From UMGS1307 sp964523005 (GTDB lineage: Bacteria; Bacillota; Clostridia; Oscillospirales; CAG-382): a DNA stretch of 25,456 nt. The DNA is taken from positions 1 through 25,456 of the forward strand of contig CAZFZL010000005.1 in NCBI GenBank assembly GCA_964523005.1. The letters run 5' to 3'. Positions 6,602-13,532 of the stretch are shown here, in pieces. Below the pieces are notes generated by a model, which worked only from the letters and a program-made list of their open reading frames with translations, was not told the origin of the DNA and did not search any database. Both the position numbers and the translations under genes were made by a program. Each line of letters opens with the position of its first letter. Position 1 is the stretch's first letter.

Positions 6602-8920
6602 TCAGAACATGCACCTGATGTATCTGAACACGAAGCGGTCAAATCCGCTCAATGACGCGTCTATCGTTGCCGCTGAAGAGCGTGCGAAAGACGTGACGAT
6701 GTTCGCTTCCTCTTTCGTGAGCGCGTGAGTGCTGAATACGGCGCGCTCGGCGACAGTATATATGCCTTCGTCCGGCCGCGCTCCGAACGGAACGAGCGTT
6801 TCAATATATACCCAGGCTGCCGCGGCAGCCTTATTTTTATCCTTCTGCCTGAAAGCGTATGTGCGTACGCGATTGTGCTTTGCGCGTCTGACGGCGAGCA
6901 TAATCCATATGGCAAGCAGAGCAAAAACGGCTACGCCGACCGCAATCAACGCCTTCGGGAATTCCTTCGGTCCGAACGGCGGAACGCTTATTTCACCGCT
7001 CTCGTTTGTGCTGACCGTCAACGAGGTTTCGAGGCTTTCCTCCGGCTGCGAAACGTACGATTCGTCTTTTGATTCATCGCCGCTTTCTTCGCCTTCGACA
7101 TACCTGCCATCACTTATGACGTTTTTATATACCGGCGGTGTTACATCGACGGGATACCAGCCCGTGTTGGGTATATATATTTCGACCCACGCATGAGCCT
7201 GTTTGTCCGTAACGTCCGCCATGATAAGCGGCGAGGTGTAATCGTTGTCCGGCTTCGGGATATATGTGCTGTACCCCGTCACGAGCCGCGCCGGTATACC
7301 GCAGCAACGGAAGGCAAGAGTAGCTGCCGTCGCGAAATGCAGGCAATAACCCTCTTTGCTGTCAAGGAGTAAATATTCGAGAAATGTGTTGTCTGCCGGC
7401 GGAGCCGCCGCTTCAATATTGTATTTAGCACAGCCCTTGACCCTTTCGGTCACGAGCTCGACCTTTTCCTGAAACGTCATGCCTTCGCTGTAACCGCTCA
7501 GCAGCTCTTCGTCTACAAGCGCTCTGTCATAATCATCAACAAAAAGATAAGAATCGCGGTTGCTCGTCATATACGTTTTCTGACGCTCTTTTGCTTCTAT
7601 CCACAAGGGATCTGTGGAAGTAATACTTGAATTTAACAGCTTTTTCGTGTCAATGTCTTTATAAATGTACGTCACGAAAAACTGACCTGTATGCGTAGCA
7701 TAAAACGCGCTGTCGCCGTAGGTGCGCAGCTTGTCGGAGGCGTATAGCGTGAAGAAATACGGAGTCATTACGCAGTCATCGGCGTTGTACGGCGCGTCAA
7801 CAACGAACTTAACGCTCCTTTTATTGCAAAACTGAGCCTTGACTGACATGAACGTCAGCGGCGAAAGGACGACGGTCTTACCCGATAAATCGTCGTAAAA
7901 CGTCTCACAGGCAAAAGTCTGCACCTGCTGAGGGTCCACCGCGATCCATATGTTCCCGTCAAACCAATAATACGAATTTTTACGCACGAGATACCATCCC
8001 GGTTCGTCACACCTCACGCTGAAGACCTTTTCTCCCGAAAACTGCGGTGCTTCGTCTCTGATCGAAAGCGTGGTCGGAAGATTATAGATTTTATTCGAGT
8101 TATCCTGTTCCGGCTTCGATGTTTCATTCGATTCTTCCGGCTTCGACGGTGTCACTTCCGAGATAGTCGGAACGCTCGTTTCGGTTCGCAGCGGAAATAT
8201 CTCAGCGAAGAAATCGTACAACGTCTGCGCTATATCATGCCGTTCATAAGTTTCTGCGGGAAACAGCGCACTCACGCAGGTCAGCAGCAGCGCTGCACAG
8301 ACCACCGCGGCAAGACCGCCGCGCATCGGCGCTTTTCCCGAACGCCTTCGAAGCGCCGCCAGGAGATACGCCGAGAGCACGAACAACAGATACATCGACA
8401 CGAACAAAATACTCGGTACCGCGCGAAGATAAAACAGCGAAAGCCCGAACAGCGGCGCAGTGAGCGCGATCCCGAGAAGCGTCTGCTTCTTGCGCACGAC
8501 GACAAAAGCGATGATCATCGATACAAGAGCGCTCAGTGCGACGAAGAACGTGCTCAGGTACATCAGCTCTTCGTATTCGGTCATATCCGACAGCGGAAGC
8601 GGTGTCACATTGTTGTTGAAGCGAGAAATAACCTCGCTTATTATTGTCACATAGAGCACCGTGCCCTTGGCGATCCGGATAAAGAACACCGCGTATAGCG
8701 CCGCGCTTATTCCCAATGTAATAAAAAGCGATGTTTTTTTGCCTATGCCCCTGCCGATAACGACGGTGAATACAACTCCTATCGCCACCCAGCAGACGTA
8801 AACGGCAAGGGTGTGATGGAAATTGAACGCGGTTATGATGCTGAACACAACACCGCCTGAGCCACACAGCACGAGCAGCAGGTCAGAGATAAATCCGGTT
8901 GCCGTTCTGAGCTTTTTCAT
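6602..8920 (-). CDS. Membrane transglutaminase-like protein (TgpA type)
   Basis: This 772-residue protein has an N-terminal membrane domain with about six hydrophobic segments in the first 215 residues. An extracellular region follows with a Ser/Glu/Pro-rich linker and a transglutaminase core with an intact Cys-His-Asp triad: C526 (GYCLHFATA), H576 (QAHAWVEIY) and D592 (PVDVTPP). A further acidic linker (VSQPEESLETSLT) leads to a late membrane segment (about 670-695) and a cytoplasmic tail. The four-base ATGA overlap with the DUF58 gene shows coupling. The MoxR-DUF58-transglutaminase trio is a widespread conserved cluster, thought to act on envelope or secreted proteins. Its substrate is not known in most species. 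Confidence 0.9.
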   Translation of the reverse strand: MKKLRTATGFISDLLLVLCGSGGVVFSIITAFNFHHTLAVYVCWVAIGVVFTVVIGRGIGKKTSLFITLGISAALYAVFFIRIAKGTVLYVTIISEVISRFNNNVTPLPLSDMTEYEELMYLSTFFVALSALVSMIIAFVVVRKKQTLLGIALTAPLFGLSLFYLRAVPSILFVSMYLLFVLSAYLLAALRRRSGKAPMRGGLAAVVCAALLLTCVSALFPAETYERHDIAQTLYDFFAEIFPLRTETSVPTISEVTPSKPEESNETSKPEQDNSNKIYNLPTTLSIRDEAPQFSGEKVFSVRCDEPGWYLVRKNSYYWFDGNIWIAVDPQQVQTFACETFYDDLSGKTVVLSPLTFMSVKAQFCNKRSVKFVVDAPYNADDCVMTPYFFTLYASDKLRTYGDSAFYATHTGQFFVTYIYKDIDTKKLLNSSITSTDPLWIEAKERQKTYMTSNRDSYLFVDDYDRALVDEELLSGYSEGMTFQEKVELVTERVKGCAKYNIEAAAPPADNTFLEYLLLDSKEGYCLHFATAATLAFRCCGIPARLVTGYSTYIPKPDNDYTSPLIMADVTDKQAHAWVEIYIPNTGWYPVDVTPPVYKNVISDGRYVEGEESGDESKDESYVSQPEESLETSLTVSTNESGEISVPPFGPKEFPKALIAVGVAVFALLAIWIMLAVRRAKHNRVRTYAFRQKDKNKAAAAAWVYIETLVPFGARPDEGIYTVAERAVFSTHALTKEEANIVTSFARSSAATIDASLSGFDRFVFRYIRCMF

Positions 8921-9948
8921 CTGTCCGCCGCCTTTCCGGATTCATTGCGCGGTGTCAGGTTCGGTACGACATGATACGACCAGTCGATCTTTCTCACCTT
9001 TTCCGGCGCTGCCTTCGGATTGTCATTGGCGGCGTGTTCGGGCGCGGCTAAAAGACGCGACAGATAACGGATATACTCCTGTCTGTCCGTTATGACTGCC
9101 GTATCGCATTCATCATCTTTTTTATTTTTGTTTGTGCTGCGCTTGAGGCACCACATATACAGCGGTTCCATTCGCGCGATGAAAATATTCGCAAGATAAT
9201 CTATCTGACCGAACACACTGTCAAGCTCATCTGCCTTTTCCGGAATGGAAAAGATGAGTCGTATATTTCCCTTGTCCAGGACGAGACTCTCGCGTACTAT
9301 AAGCTCATCGTGCTTCGATGAAAGCTTCCAGTGGACGAGGTTCATCGGGTCGCCTTCTCTGTACGGACGCAGATCGTGATCCTCGGAAAAGCCGCCGCCG
9401 GGCTTCGGCTTAACAGCGCTGCCTGCGGTTTCGCCTGCCGGCAGCGTCGGCATCGGCTCTGGCGTTTCCGGAATTGGCATGACCGTTATGCGTCTGTCGG
9501 CAGGCGGTTTTACGCTGCGAAAAAACAGACCCAAATAGTCGTATATCCTGATTTTCTCTATCACAAGCAGCCGGCATCCGACATGTGAGGTGTCGATCGG
9601 TATTGAAACGCAGCTGTCTGTGCCTATATATGATGTCTTTTGCCGTATTTCTTTCGTGAGAGTGATGTTTGTGTCAGAATAGCGCAGCATCGCTTCCGGC
9701 AGCGTGTATATCCAGCGCTGTCTGAGCTTTACTTCGAGTCTTGCCTCGTCGCCGCGGACTACCTCGCCGCCGAGCATACTGTATTCCACCCTCATGCGCA
9801 CCATAGCCGGAAGGCTGATCAAGAGCGAAAAGAGTGGAAGCAGCAGCACCGCGGCTAAAATATAGAACGATATGTATTTCGTGTAGGCACCGTAGAAAGC
9901 AATCGCTCCGGCGAGCGAAAAAAGGTAAAAGAGCCACCTCTTGAGCAT
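8917..9948 (-). CDS. DUF58-domain membrane protein
   Basis: This 343-residue protein has two N-terminal membrane segments (about 4-22 and 26-48) and then the DUF58 region, recognised by DLRPYREGDPMNLVHWKLSSK and the following strand LIVRE. This domain usually accompanies a MoxR ATPase and is related to von Willebrand A-type folds. Its start is preceded by AAGGGGA. It begins 45 bases after moxR and overlaps the transglutaminase gene by four bases. The C-terminus is Lys/Arg/Asn-rich and poorly conserved. Confidence 0.88.
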   Translation of the reverse strand: MLKRWLFYLFSLAGAIAFYGAYTKYISFYILAAVLLLPLFSLLISLPAMVRMRVEYSMLGGEVVRGDEARLEVKLRQRWIYTLPEAMLRYSDTNITLTKEIRQKTSYIGTDSCVSIPIDTSHVGCRLLVIEKIRIYDYLGLFFRSVKPPADRRITVMPIPETPEPMPTLPAGETAGSAVKPKPGGGFSEDHDLRPYREGDPMNLVHWKLSSKHDELIVRESLVLDKGNIRLIFSIPEKADELDSVFGQIDYLANIFIARMEPLYMWCLKRSTNKNKKDDECDTAVITDRQEYIRYLSRLLAAPEHAANDNPKAAPEKVRKIDWSYHVVPNLTPRNESGKAADR

Positions 9949-9993
9949 CAGCTTATTCCCCTTCCGTTCGATGTTTCACAGATGAAAATCCAA

Positions 9994-10923
9994 TTACCTG
10001 ACAGGCGGCGCGAACACCGAAGAGAAGACCTTGTCCGTAACGTATTTCACTCCGCGTTTGCTCTCTTCGCCTTCGGGCGTGAGTATAAGTCTGTGTTCGA
10101 TACAGTCGTGAAAAACAAATTTGACGTCGCCCGGCACGATGTAATCCCTGCCGTGCAGCCAGGCTGTCGCTTTCGCCATTGAAGCGATCGCCAGCGACGC
10201 ACGCGGACTCGCGCCCTGACAAATATATTCGTTGTTTCTCGTCGCCGCGACGAGATTGACTATATAGTTCAACAGCAGCTCGTCTATATAGACCTTTGCC
10301 GCCTGTTTCTTCATTTCATTTAGCTCTTCAAGCGTTATGACCTGTCGTACTCCGGCAAGCATATCTCCGGCGCCGCGCCTTTTGACGATTTCGACCTCGC
10401 TGCTCAAATCCGGATAACCGAGCGAAATGCGTATCATGAAACGGTCAATCTGAGAGTCAGGCAGCAGCTGCGTACCTGCCGCGCCCTTCGGGTTCTGCGT
10501 GGCGATGACGAGAAACGGTTCGGGAAGCGTGTGCGACACGCCGTCGACGGTGACCTGTCCTTCTTCCATCGCCTCAAGCAGCGCTGACTGCGTCCTGCTT
10601 GTCGCGCGGTTCAGCTCATCGGCAAGGAAAAGATTTGCCATTACTGCGCCCTGTTTATACTCCATCGAACCGCTCTGCTTATCGTACACAGAAAAGCCCA
10701 CTATATCCGACGGCAGCACGTCAGGCGTGAACTGCATACGGCTGTAACTGAGCGCAAGGGCCTTCGAAAAAGCAAGCGCCATCGTAGTCTTGCCTACCCC
10801 CGGTATGTCCTCCATCAGAATATGCCCGCCGGCGATTATCGCAAGGTATACACGAATGAGCGTTTCATCCTTCCCCACGATAGCTTTCTTGACCTCGTTG
10901 ATGATCTCTACGGATTTTTCCAT
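9994..10923 (-). CDS. MoxR-family AAA+ ATPase
   Basis: This 309-residue protein has Walker A GVGKTT (about 42-47), Walker B FLADELNRA, sensor 1 VIATQNP, and the MoxR pattern LLPDSQIDRFMIRISLGYP, followed by the C-terminal lid (ASPRASLAIASMAKATAWLHGRDYIVPGDVK). MoxR ATPases act as chaperone-like motors for partner proteins encoded next to them, here DUF58 and transglutaminase. I chose the ATG at 10921-10923 with GGGG eight bases upstream. An in-frame ATG at 10966-10968 lies only about eight bases from the predicted transcription start and has no ribosome-binding site. Confidence 0.93.
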   Translation of the reverse strand: MEKSVEIINEVKKAIVGKDETLIRVYLAIIAGGHILMEDIPGVGKTTMALAFSKALALSYSRMQFTPDVLPSDIVGFSVYDKQSGSMEYKQGAVMANLFLADELNRATSRTQSALLEAMEEGQVTVDGVSHTLPEPFLVIATQNPKGAAGTQLLPDSQIDRFMIRISLGYPDLSSEVEIVKRRGAGDMLAGVRQVITLEELNEMKKQAAKVYIDELLLNYIVNLVAATRNNEYICQGASPRASLAIASMAKATAWLHGRDYIVPGDVKFVFHDCIEHRLILTPEGEESKRGVKYVTDKVFSSVFAPPVR

Positions 10924-10982
10924 AGTCACTGCCCCTTCTCTTCTTTTTACGCTTGCTCCGACCAACATGATGCGTTTGCTGT

Positions 10983-11011
10983 ATTATAAGGTATATTAAC
11001 AAGAAGTTCAA
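10983..11011 (-). promoter_or_regulatory. Promoter of the moxR operon
   Basis: Minus strand: TTGAAC (11006-11011), a 17-bp spacer, and perfect TATAAT (10983-10988). The predicted start near 10976 supports the moxR ATG at 10923 rather than the one at 10968. Confidence 0.8.
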
Positions 11012-11203
11012 GGTGTTTTACATTCTTTGCACAACAAAGTAAGGTATTTAACTTTCAGTTCGTAATTTGTAAACAATCGCGCAACAATGTATCGCTGATC
11101 GTTGTATTTGATATTTGTTGTGATATACTTATGTTATTATAGGCTATTCTATTCGTTCATATTGCGTCTTTATTAACAATTTGTAAACATCATTGCTTTT
11201 TTC

Positions 11204-11232
11204 TTGACTTTTTTCTTATGATGTGATATTCT
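11204..11232 (+). promoter_or_regulatory. Promoter of the riboswitch transcript
   Basis: TTGACT (11204-11209), a 17-bp spacer, and TATTCT (11227-11232) preceded by TG (extended -10). The start near 11239 is about 35 bases before the aptamer core. Confidence 0.75.
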
Positions 11233-11275
11233 CATGTAAGAAAGCAGGGGAATTATCAGTGTTCCGCTTTCAAGT

Positions 11276-11358
11276 GAATATTGGCAAACCGGTCGAAAGG
11301 CCGGGACGCAAAGCTCAGGGCCTAAACCGCGAAGCGGCACGGCAGTCGGTTGCGCAAA
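11276..11358 (+). promoter_or_regulatory. c-di-GMP-I (GEMM-I) riboswitch aptamer
   Basis: The conserved GEMM-I blocks are present in order: GGCAAACC (11283 on), helix CCGGTC closed by a GAAA tetraloop and GGCCGG, then GGGACGCAAAGC, then GGCCTAAACC forming a helix with loop GAA (CCGC/GCGG), then the closing GGCAG and GGTTGC. The GAAA tetraloop and the CCTAA receptor element are both intact, as needed for the docked ligand-bound fold. Known aptamers of this class bind the second messenger cyclic di-GMP and control adhesion, motility and exopolysaccharide genes. A terminator hairpin follows 37 bases later, so control is probably by transcription termination. The sign of the switch cannot be fixed by eye. 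Confidence 0.93.
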
Positions 11359-11394
11359 GATATCCGTTCAACAGCGGATTATGTTTGGTTAACT

Positions 11395-11426
11395 GCAGCT
11401 GCCTGAGATTTCGGGCAGCTGCTTTT
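11395..11426 (+). terminator. Riboswitch expression-platform terminator
   Basis: GCAGCTGCC (11395-11403) and GGCAGCTGC (11414-11422) make a 9-bp perfect stem with a 10-base loop followed by TTTTAATA. It lies between the aptamer and the gene. The preceding AACTGC (11391-11396) could pair instead with GCAGT at the aptamer 3' end (11342-11346), a candidate antiterminator pairing; this is weak evidence. Confidence 0.75.
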
Positions 11427-11541
11427 AATATCACAAAGACGTTCAAAACAAGGCCGATAAGGACATCGGCAGCGGATGTTGAAAGAAAAAGAAGTCAAAA
11501 GCAAGGATGTTAACAGAGCACAGACGTAAGGACGTGTAAAA

Positions 11542-11607
11542 ATGCCGCCCGTACAAAGTACGACAGTACAAAGTACGGCAGTACAAAGTACGGCGGCGGA
11601 TGTTTGA
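11542..11607 (+). other. Possible 21-codon leader peptide made of VQSTx repeats
   Basis: An ATG at 11542, nine bases after AAGGA, opens a short frame reading MPPVQSTTVQSTAVQSTAADV and then a TGA stop. The 15-bp repeat is in register with this frame, giving three VQST units. It could be a leader peptide or a by-product of the repeat. Two other short frames (11476-11529, and one from 11507) lie just before it, so chance is a real alternative. Confidence 0.25.
11551..11595 (+). repeat. Three tandem 15-bp repeats, each a GTAC-AAA-GTAC mini-hairpin
   Basis: The copies are GTACAAAGTACGACA (11551-11565), GTACAAAGTACGGCA (11566-11580) and GTACAAAGTACGGCG (11581-11595). Each contains a GTAC/GTAC inverted repeat around AAA. 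The whole array is bounded by GCCGCC (11544-11549) and GGCGGC, which can pair as an outer stem. It lies in the leader downstream of the riboswitch terminator. Confidence 0.85.
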
Positions 11608-11635
11608 AAGAAGATCTTTCAGACCGGGCGGATAT

Positions 11636-11666
11636 GTCCCGCCTGCGCAGGAAACGCAGGCGGGAC
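11636..11666 (+). promoter_or_regulatory. 12-bp hairpin in the leader just upstream of the NAGPA gene
   Basis: GTCCCGCCTGCG (11636-11647) and CGCAGGCGGGAC (11655-11666) pair perfectly around a 7-base loop. Flanking CCGGG (11624-11628) and CCCGG (11666-11670) may extend it, and GGCGG (11627-11631) offers a competing pairing with CCGCC. There is no T run, so it is not an intrinsic terminator. It ends about 25 bases before the AAAAGGA ribosome-binding site and might protect the 5' end after processing or affect translation. Confidence 0.6.
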
Positions 11667-11711
11667 CCGGCTTCCCGGATGGGATCGTACGTAAAAAGGA
11701 ATGGTCGTTAA

Positions 11712-13451
11712 ATGAAGAAAAAAACAGTTATAAAGCTGCTCGCAGGCGCTGCAACGGTTATTATCACCGCTTTTATATTGACGTTCTCTTCTGCCGGAGC
11801 GACTGACAGATATGAATCCCCGGCGATAAATTCGCTTCTTTCGCTTTTCACCGCCCGTGAAGACAAAACGACATCTGAAACGCCGGTCGAAAGCAGCGTA
11901 CTCAGTGCCATATCCGAAGCACCGGAGGGATCACAGGAAGCGCCCCGGGAAGAATCCGATGTGAGCGCTGCTGTATCCGAAGCAACAGTAAACGAAGCCG
12001 TCTCTACCGCAGATAAAGTCTCGGAAGCCGAATCGCAAAGCAGCAAAATGTTCGCAATAATCTCATTCTTCAAAAAAATGTTCAATAAAAACACGCTTCC
12101 GGATTTGTTCACAAGCGTGTCTCTGTCGGAAGAGTCAGAAGAAAGCAAGGTCAGCATTCCTGCCGAAACCTCGAAGGAAGAAAGCAAGGTCAGCGTTCTT
12201 GCCGAAACCTCGAAGGAAGAAAGCAAGGTCAGCGTTCCTGCCGAAACCTCGAAGGAAGAGAGCAAGGTCAGCNNNNNNNNNNNNNNNNNNNNNNNNNNNN
12301 NNNNNNNNNNNNNNNNNNNNNNNNNNNNNNNNNNNNNNNNNNNNNNNNNNNNNNNNNNNNNNNNNNNNNNNNAAACCTCGAAGGAAGAAAGCAAGGTCAG
12401 CGTTCCTGCCGAAACCTCGAAGGAAGATAACGACGTTTCATCAACTCCAACCTCCACGTTTCCGGTAGTGACCGTCGTCAAAACACCGCTGAACGAAACG
12501 GTATACGCAACAACGGCTGTGTGGCTGCGCTCCGATTGGAGCGATGCTCCGGTCAAGATAAAAGTACTCGACAAAGATGAATCGATAACGAGAATAGCAA
12601 CGTACGACAACGGCTGGAGCGGACTGCTTTACGGTTCGACTGAGGTTTTTGTAAAGACGAAATATCTCACCACAGACAAGCCGGCGCTGCTGCCGACGGT
12701 CGTTATGGGTGACAGTCACTGGGCTTACGAGCGCGAAGGGCTTTCGATTTCAATCGACAAGGTCAGTGAAAACGGCATCGTCTACTTTGTTGCAAACATA
12801 TATACTGCCAACCCTTCGAAAGACATAAACACGCTTCTCGCCGGAACGGGCGGAACATATACCTCATGTCTTGCGATAAAAGAAACTGTCTCCGTGCTCG
12901 CAGAGCGTGCGGGCGCGATACTCGCGATAAACGGCGATTCAGTCGGTTCTCGTTCATCCAAGAGCCCGTACCAGAACCCGATAGTCATCCGCAACGGACT
13001 GCTCTGGTTTGAGAAGGATGCCAACATCGGAGAAATGATGTGCATCACCGACGAAGGCGATATGTTCTTCGTTGAAGGCAACGAATACACCGGCAGCGAA
13101 CTGCTCAGCATGGGCGTCACCGATATGTTCTGGTTCGACGGTTCTTTGATAAAAGACGGCGTGAACCAATACGAAGGAAGAAGCTTCACATGGAAGAACC
13201 CGAGCACAGCGATCGGTCAGAAGGACGCCAACAACTGGATCTTCATCGTTGTCGACGGACGCGGCTCAAACGGCTCAGCCGGTGTCGACTATGCACAGAT
13301 GGCCAAGCTGATGGAAAAGCACGGCGCGATAAACGCCGGTCTGCTCGATGGCGGCGGCAGCTCAACGATATGGTTCAACGGCGAAGTCCTCAACAAGCCG
13401 TCCGACGGACAGGAACGCAGGATCAGCGATATTATCTATATAGCAAAGTAA
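11712..13451 (+). CDS. Secreted or anchored repeat protein with SH3-like and phosphodiester glycosidase (NAGPA) domains
   Basis: An N-terminal signal or anchor (KKKTVIKLLAGAATVIITAFILTF, quoted in part) leads to a long Ser/Glu-rich stalk. A 13-residue repeat array (ETSKEESKVSVPA) follows, interrupted by a 100-N assembly gap. Next is an SH3-like module (VYATTAVWLRSDWS...GWSGLLYGSTEVFVKTKYL). The C-terminal catalytic domain has INGDSVG, NPSTAIGQ, IFIVVDGRG, LLDGGGSSTIWFNG and KPSDGQERRISD. These are hallmarks of the NAGPA/DUF2233 family, which cleaves GlcNAc- or other sugar-phosphodiesters and is often linked to exopolysaccharide. The start is the ATG at 11712, 11 bases after AAGGA. The frame is open on both sides of the gap. 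The residue count (579) depends on the gap size. The gene is controlled by the upstream c-di-GMP riboswitch. Confidence 0.9.
   Translation: MKKKTVIKLLAGAATVIITAFILTFSSAGATDRYESPAINSLLSLFTAREDKTTSETPVESSVLSAISEAPEGSQEAPREESDVSAAVSEATVNEAVSTADKVSEAESQSSKMFAIISFFKKMFNKNTLPDLFTSVSLSEESEESKVSIPAETSKEESKVSVLAETSKEESKVSVPAETSKEESKVSXXXXXXXXXXXXXXXXXXXXXXXXXXXXXXXXXXTSKEESKVSVPAETSKEDNDVSSTPTSTFPVVTVVKTPLNETVYATTAVWLRSDWSDAPVKIKVLDKDESITRIATYDNGWSGLLYGSTEVFVKTKYLTTDKPALLPTVVMGDSHWAYEREGLSISIDKVSENGIVYFVANIYTANPSKDINTLLAGTGGTYTSCLAIKETVSVLAERAGAILAINGDSVGSRSSKSPYQNPIVIRNGLLWFEKDANIGEMMCITDEGDMFFVEGNEYTGSELLSMGVTDMFWFDGSLIKDGVNQYEGRSFTWKNPSTAIGQKDANNWIFIVVDGRGSNGSAGVDYAQMAKLMEKHGAINAGLLDGGGSSTIWFNGEVLNKPSDGQERRISDIIYIAK
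12129..12428 (+). repeat. 39-bp in-frame tandem repeat array (13-residue unit), incompletely assembled
   Basis: Near-identical 39-bp units begin at 12165, 12204 and 12243 (cut at 12272 by the gap). Another begins at the gap end (12373, lacking its first base), and a diverging unit begins at 12411. A degenerate copy precedes them from 12129. The unit encodes ETSKEESKVSVPA, with variants VPA/VLA/IPA. If the array is uninterrupted, the missing part should be 10 + 39k bases long, which keeps the frame. Confidence 0.9.
12273..12372. other. Assembly gap (100 N)
   Basis: Exactly 100 N, the usual placeholder for a gap of unknown size. It falls inside the 39-bp repeat array, where short reads collapse. 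Because 100 is not of the form 10 + 39k, the number is not a measured length. Confidence 0.97.
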
Positions 13452-13495
13452 AGATTACATTTGTTTTTTCATATTTTTCCTTCTATTTTACACCC

Positions 13496-13532
13496 AAACA
13501 ACGGCAGCCCCTACAGGCTGCCGTTGTTTTTT
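13496..13532 (+). terminator. Strong intrinsic terminator of the NAGPA gene
   Basis: AACAACGGCAGCC (13497-13509) and GGCTGCCGTTGTT (13516-13528) give a 13-bp perfect stem with a 6-base loop and a run of six T. The convergent flavoprotein gene ends inside the T run (stop codon at 13531-13533), so the hairpin probably also serves that transcript in part. Confidence 0.92.

Larger units (their letters stand above)
10969..11711. other. Intergenic regulatory region between moxR and the NAGPA gene
   Basis: These 743 bases hold no long gene. The left part (10969-11200) is AT-rich, unlike its neighbours, and carries the moxR promoter and a 12-bp direct repeat AATTTGTAAACA (11064-11075 and 11178-11189). 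From 11204 onward a plus-strand promoter, a c-di-GMP-I riboswitch, a terminator, short possible reading frames, a 15-bp triple repeat and a 12-bp hairpin follow one another up to the ATG at 11712. Confidence 0.85.

Noticed and set aside
11551..11595. CRISPR or origin iterons in the 15-bp repeats
   Set aside because: Only three contiguous copies within a transcribed leader, with no spacers, AT-rich unwinding region or replication gene nearby.
11636..11666. Second intrinsic terminator before the NAGPA gene
   Set aside because: The 12-bp stem is strong, but it is followed by CCGGCTTCCC and not a T run.
12165..12428. CRISPR-like array (39-bp repeats)
   Set aside because: There are no spacers; the units are contiguous, in frame and encode a protein stalk.
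11708..12610. A 300-codon open frame on the minus strand across the repeat array
   Set aside because: It mirrors the Ser/Glu repeat of the NAGPA gene in antisense, has no ribosome-binding site or recognisable domain, and runs through the N gap.
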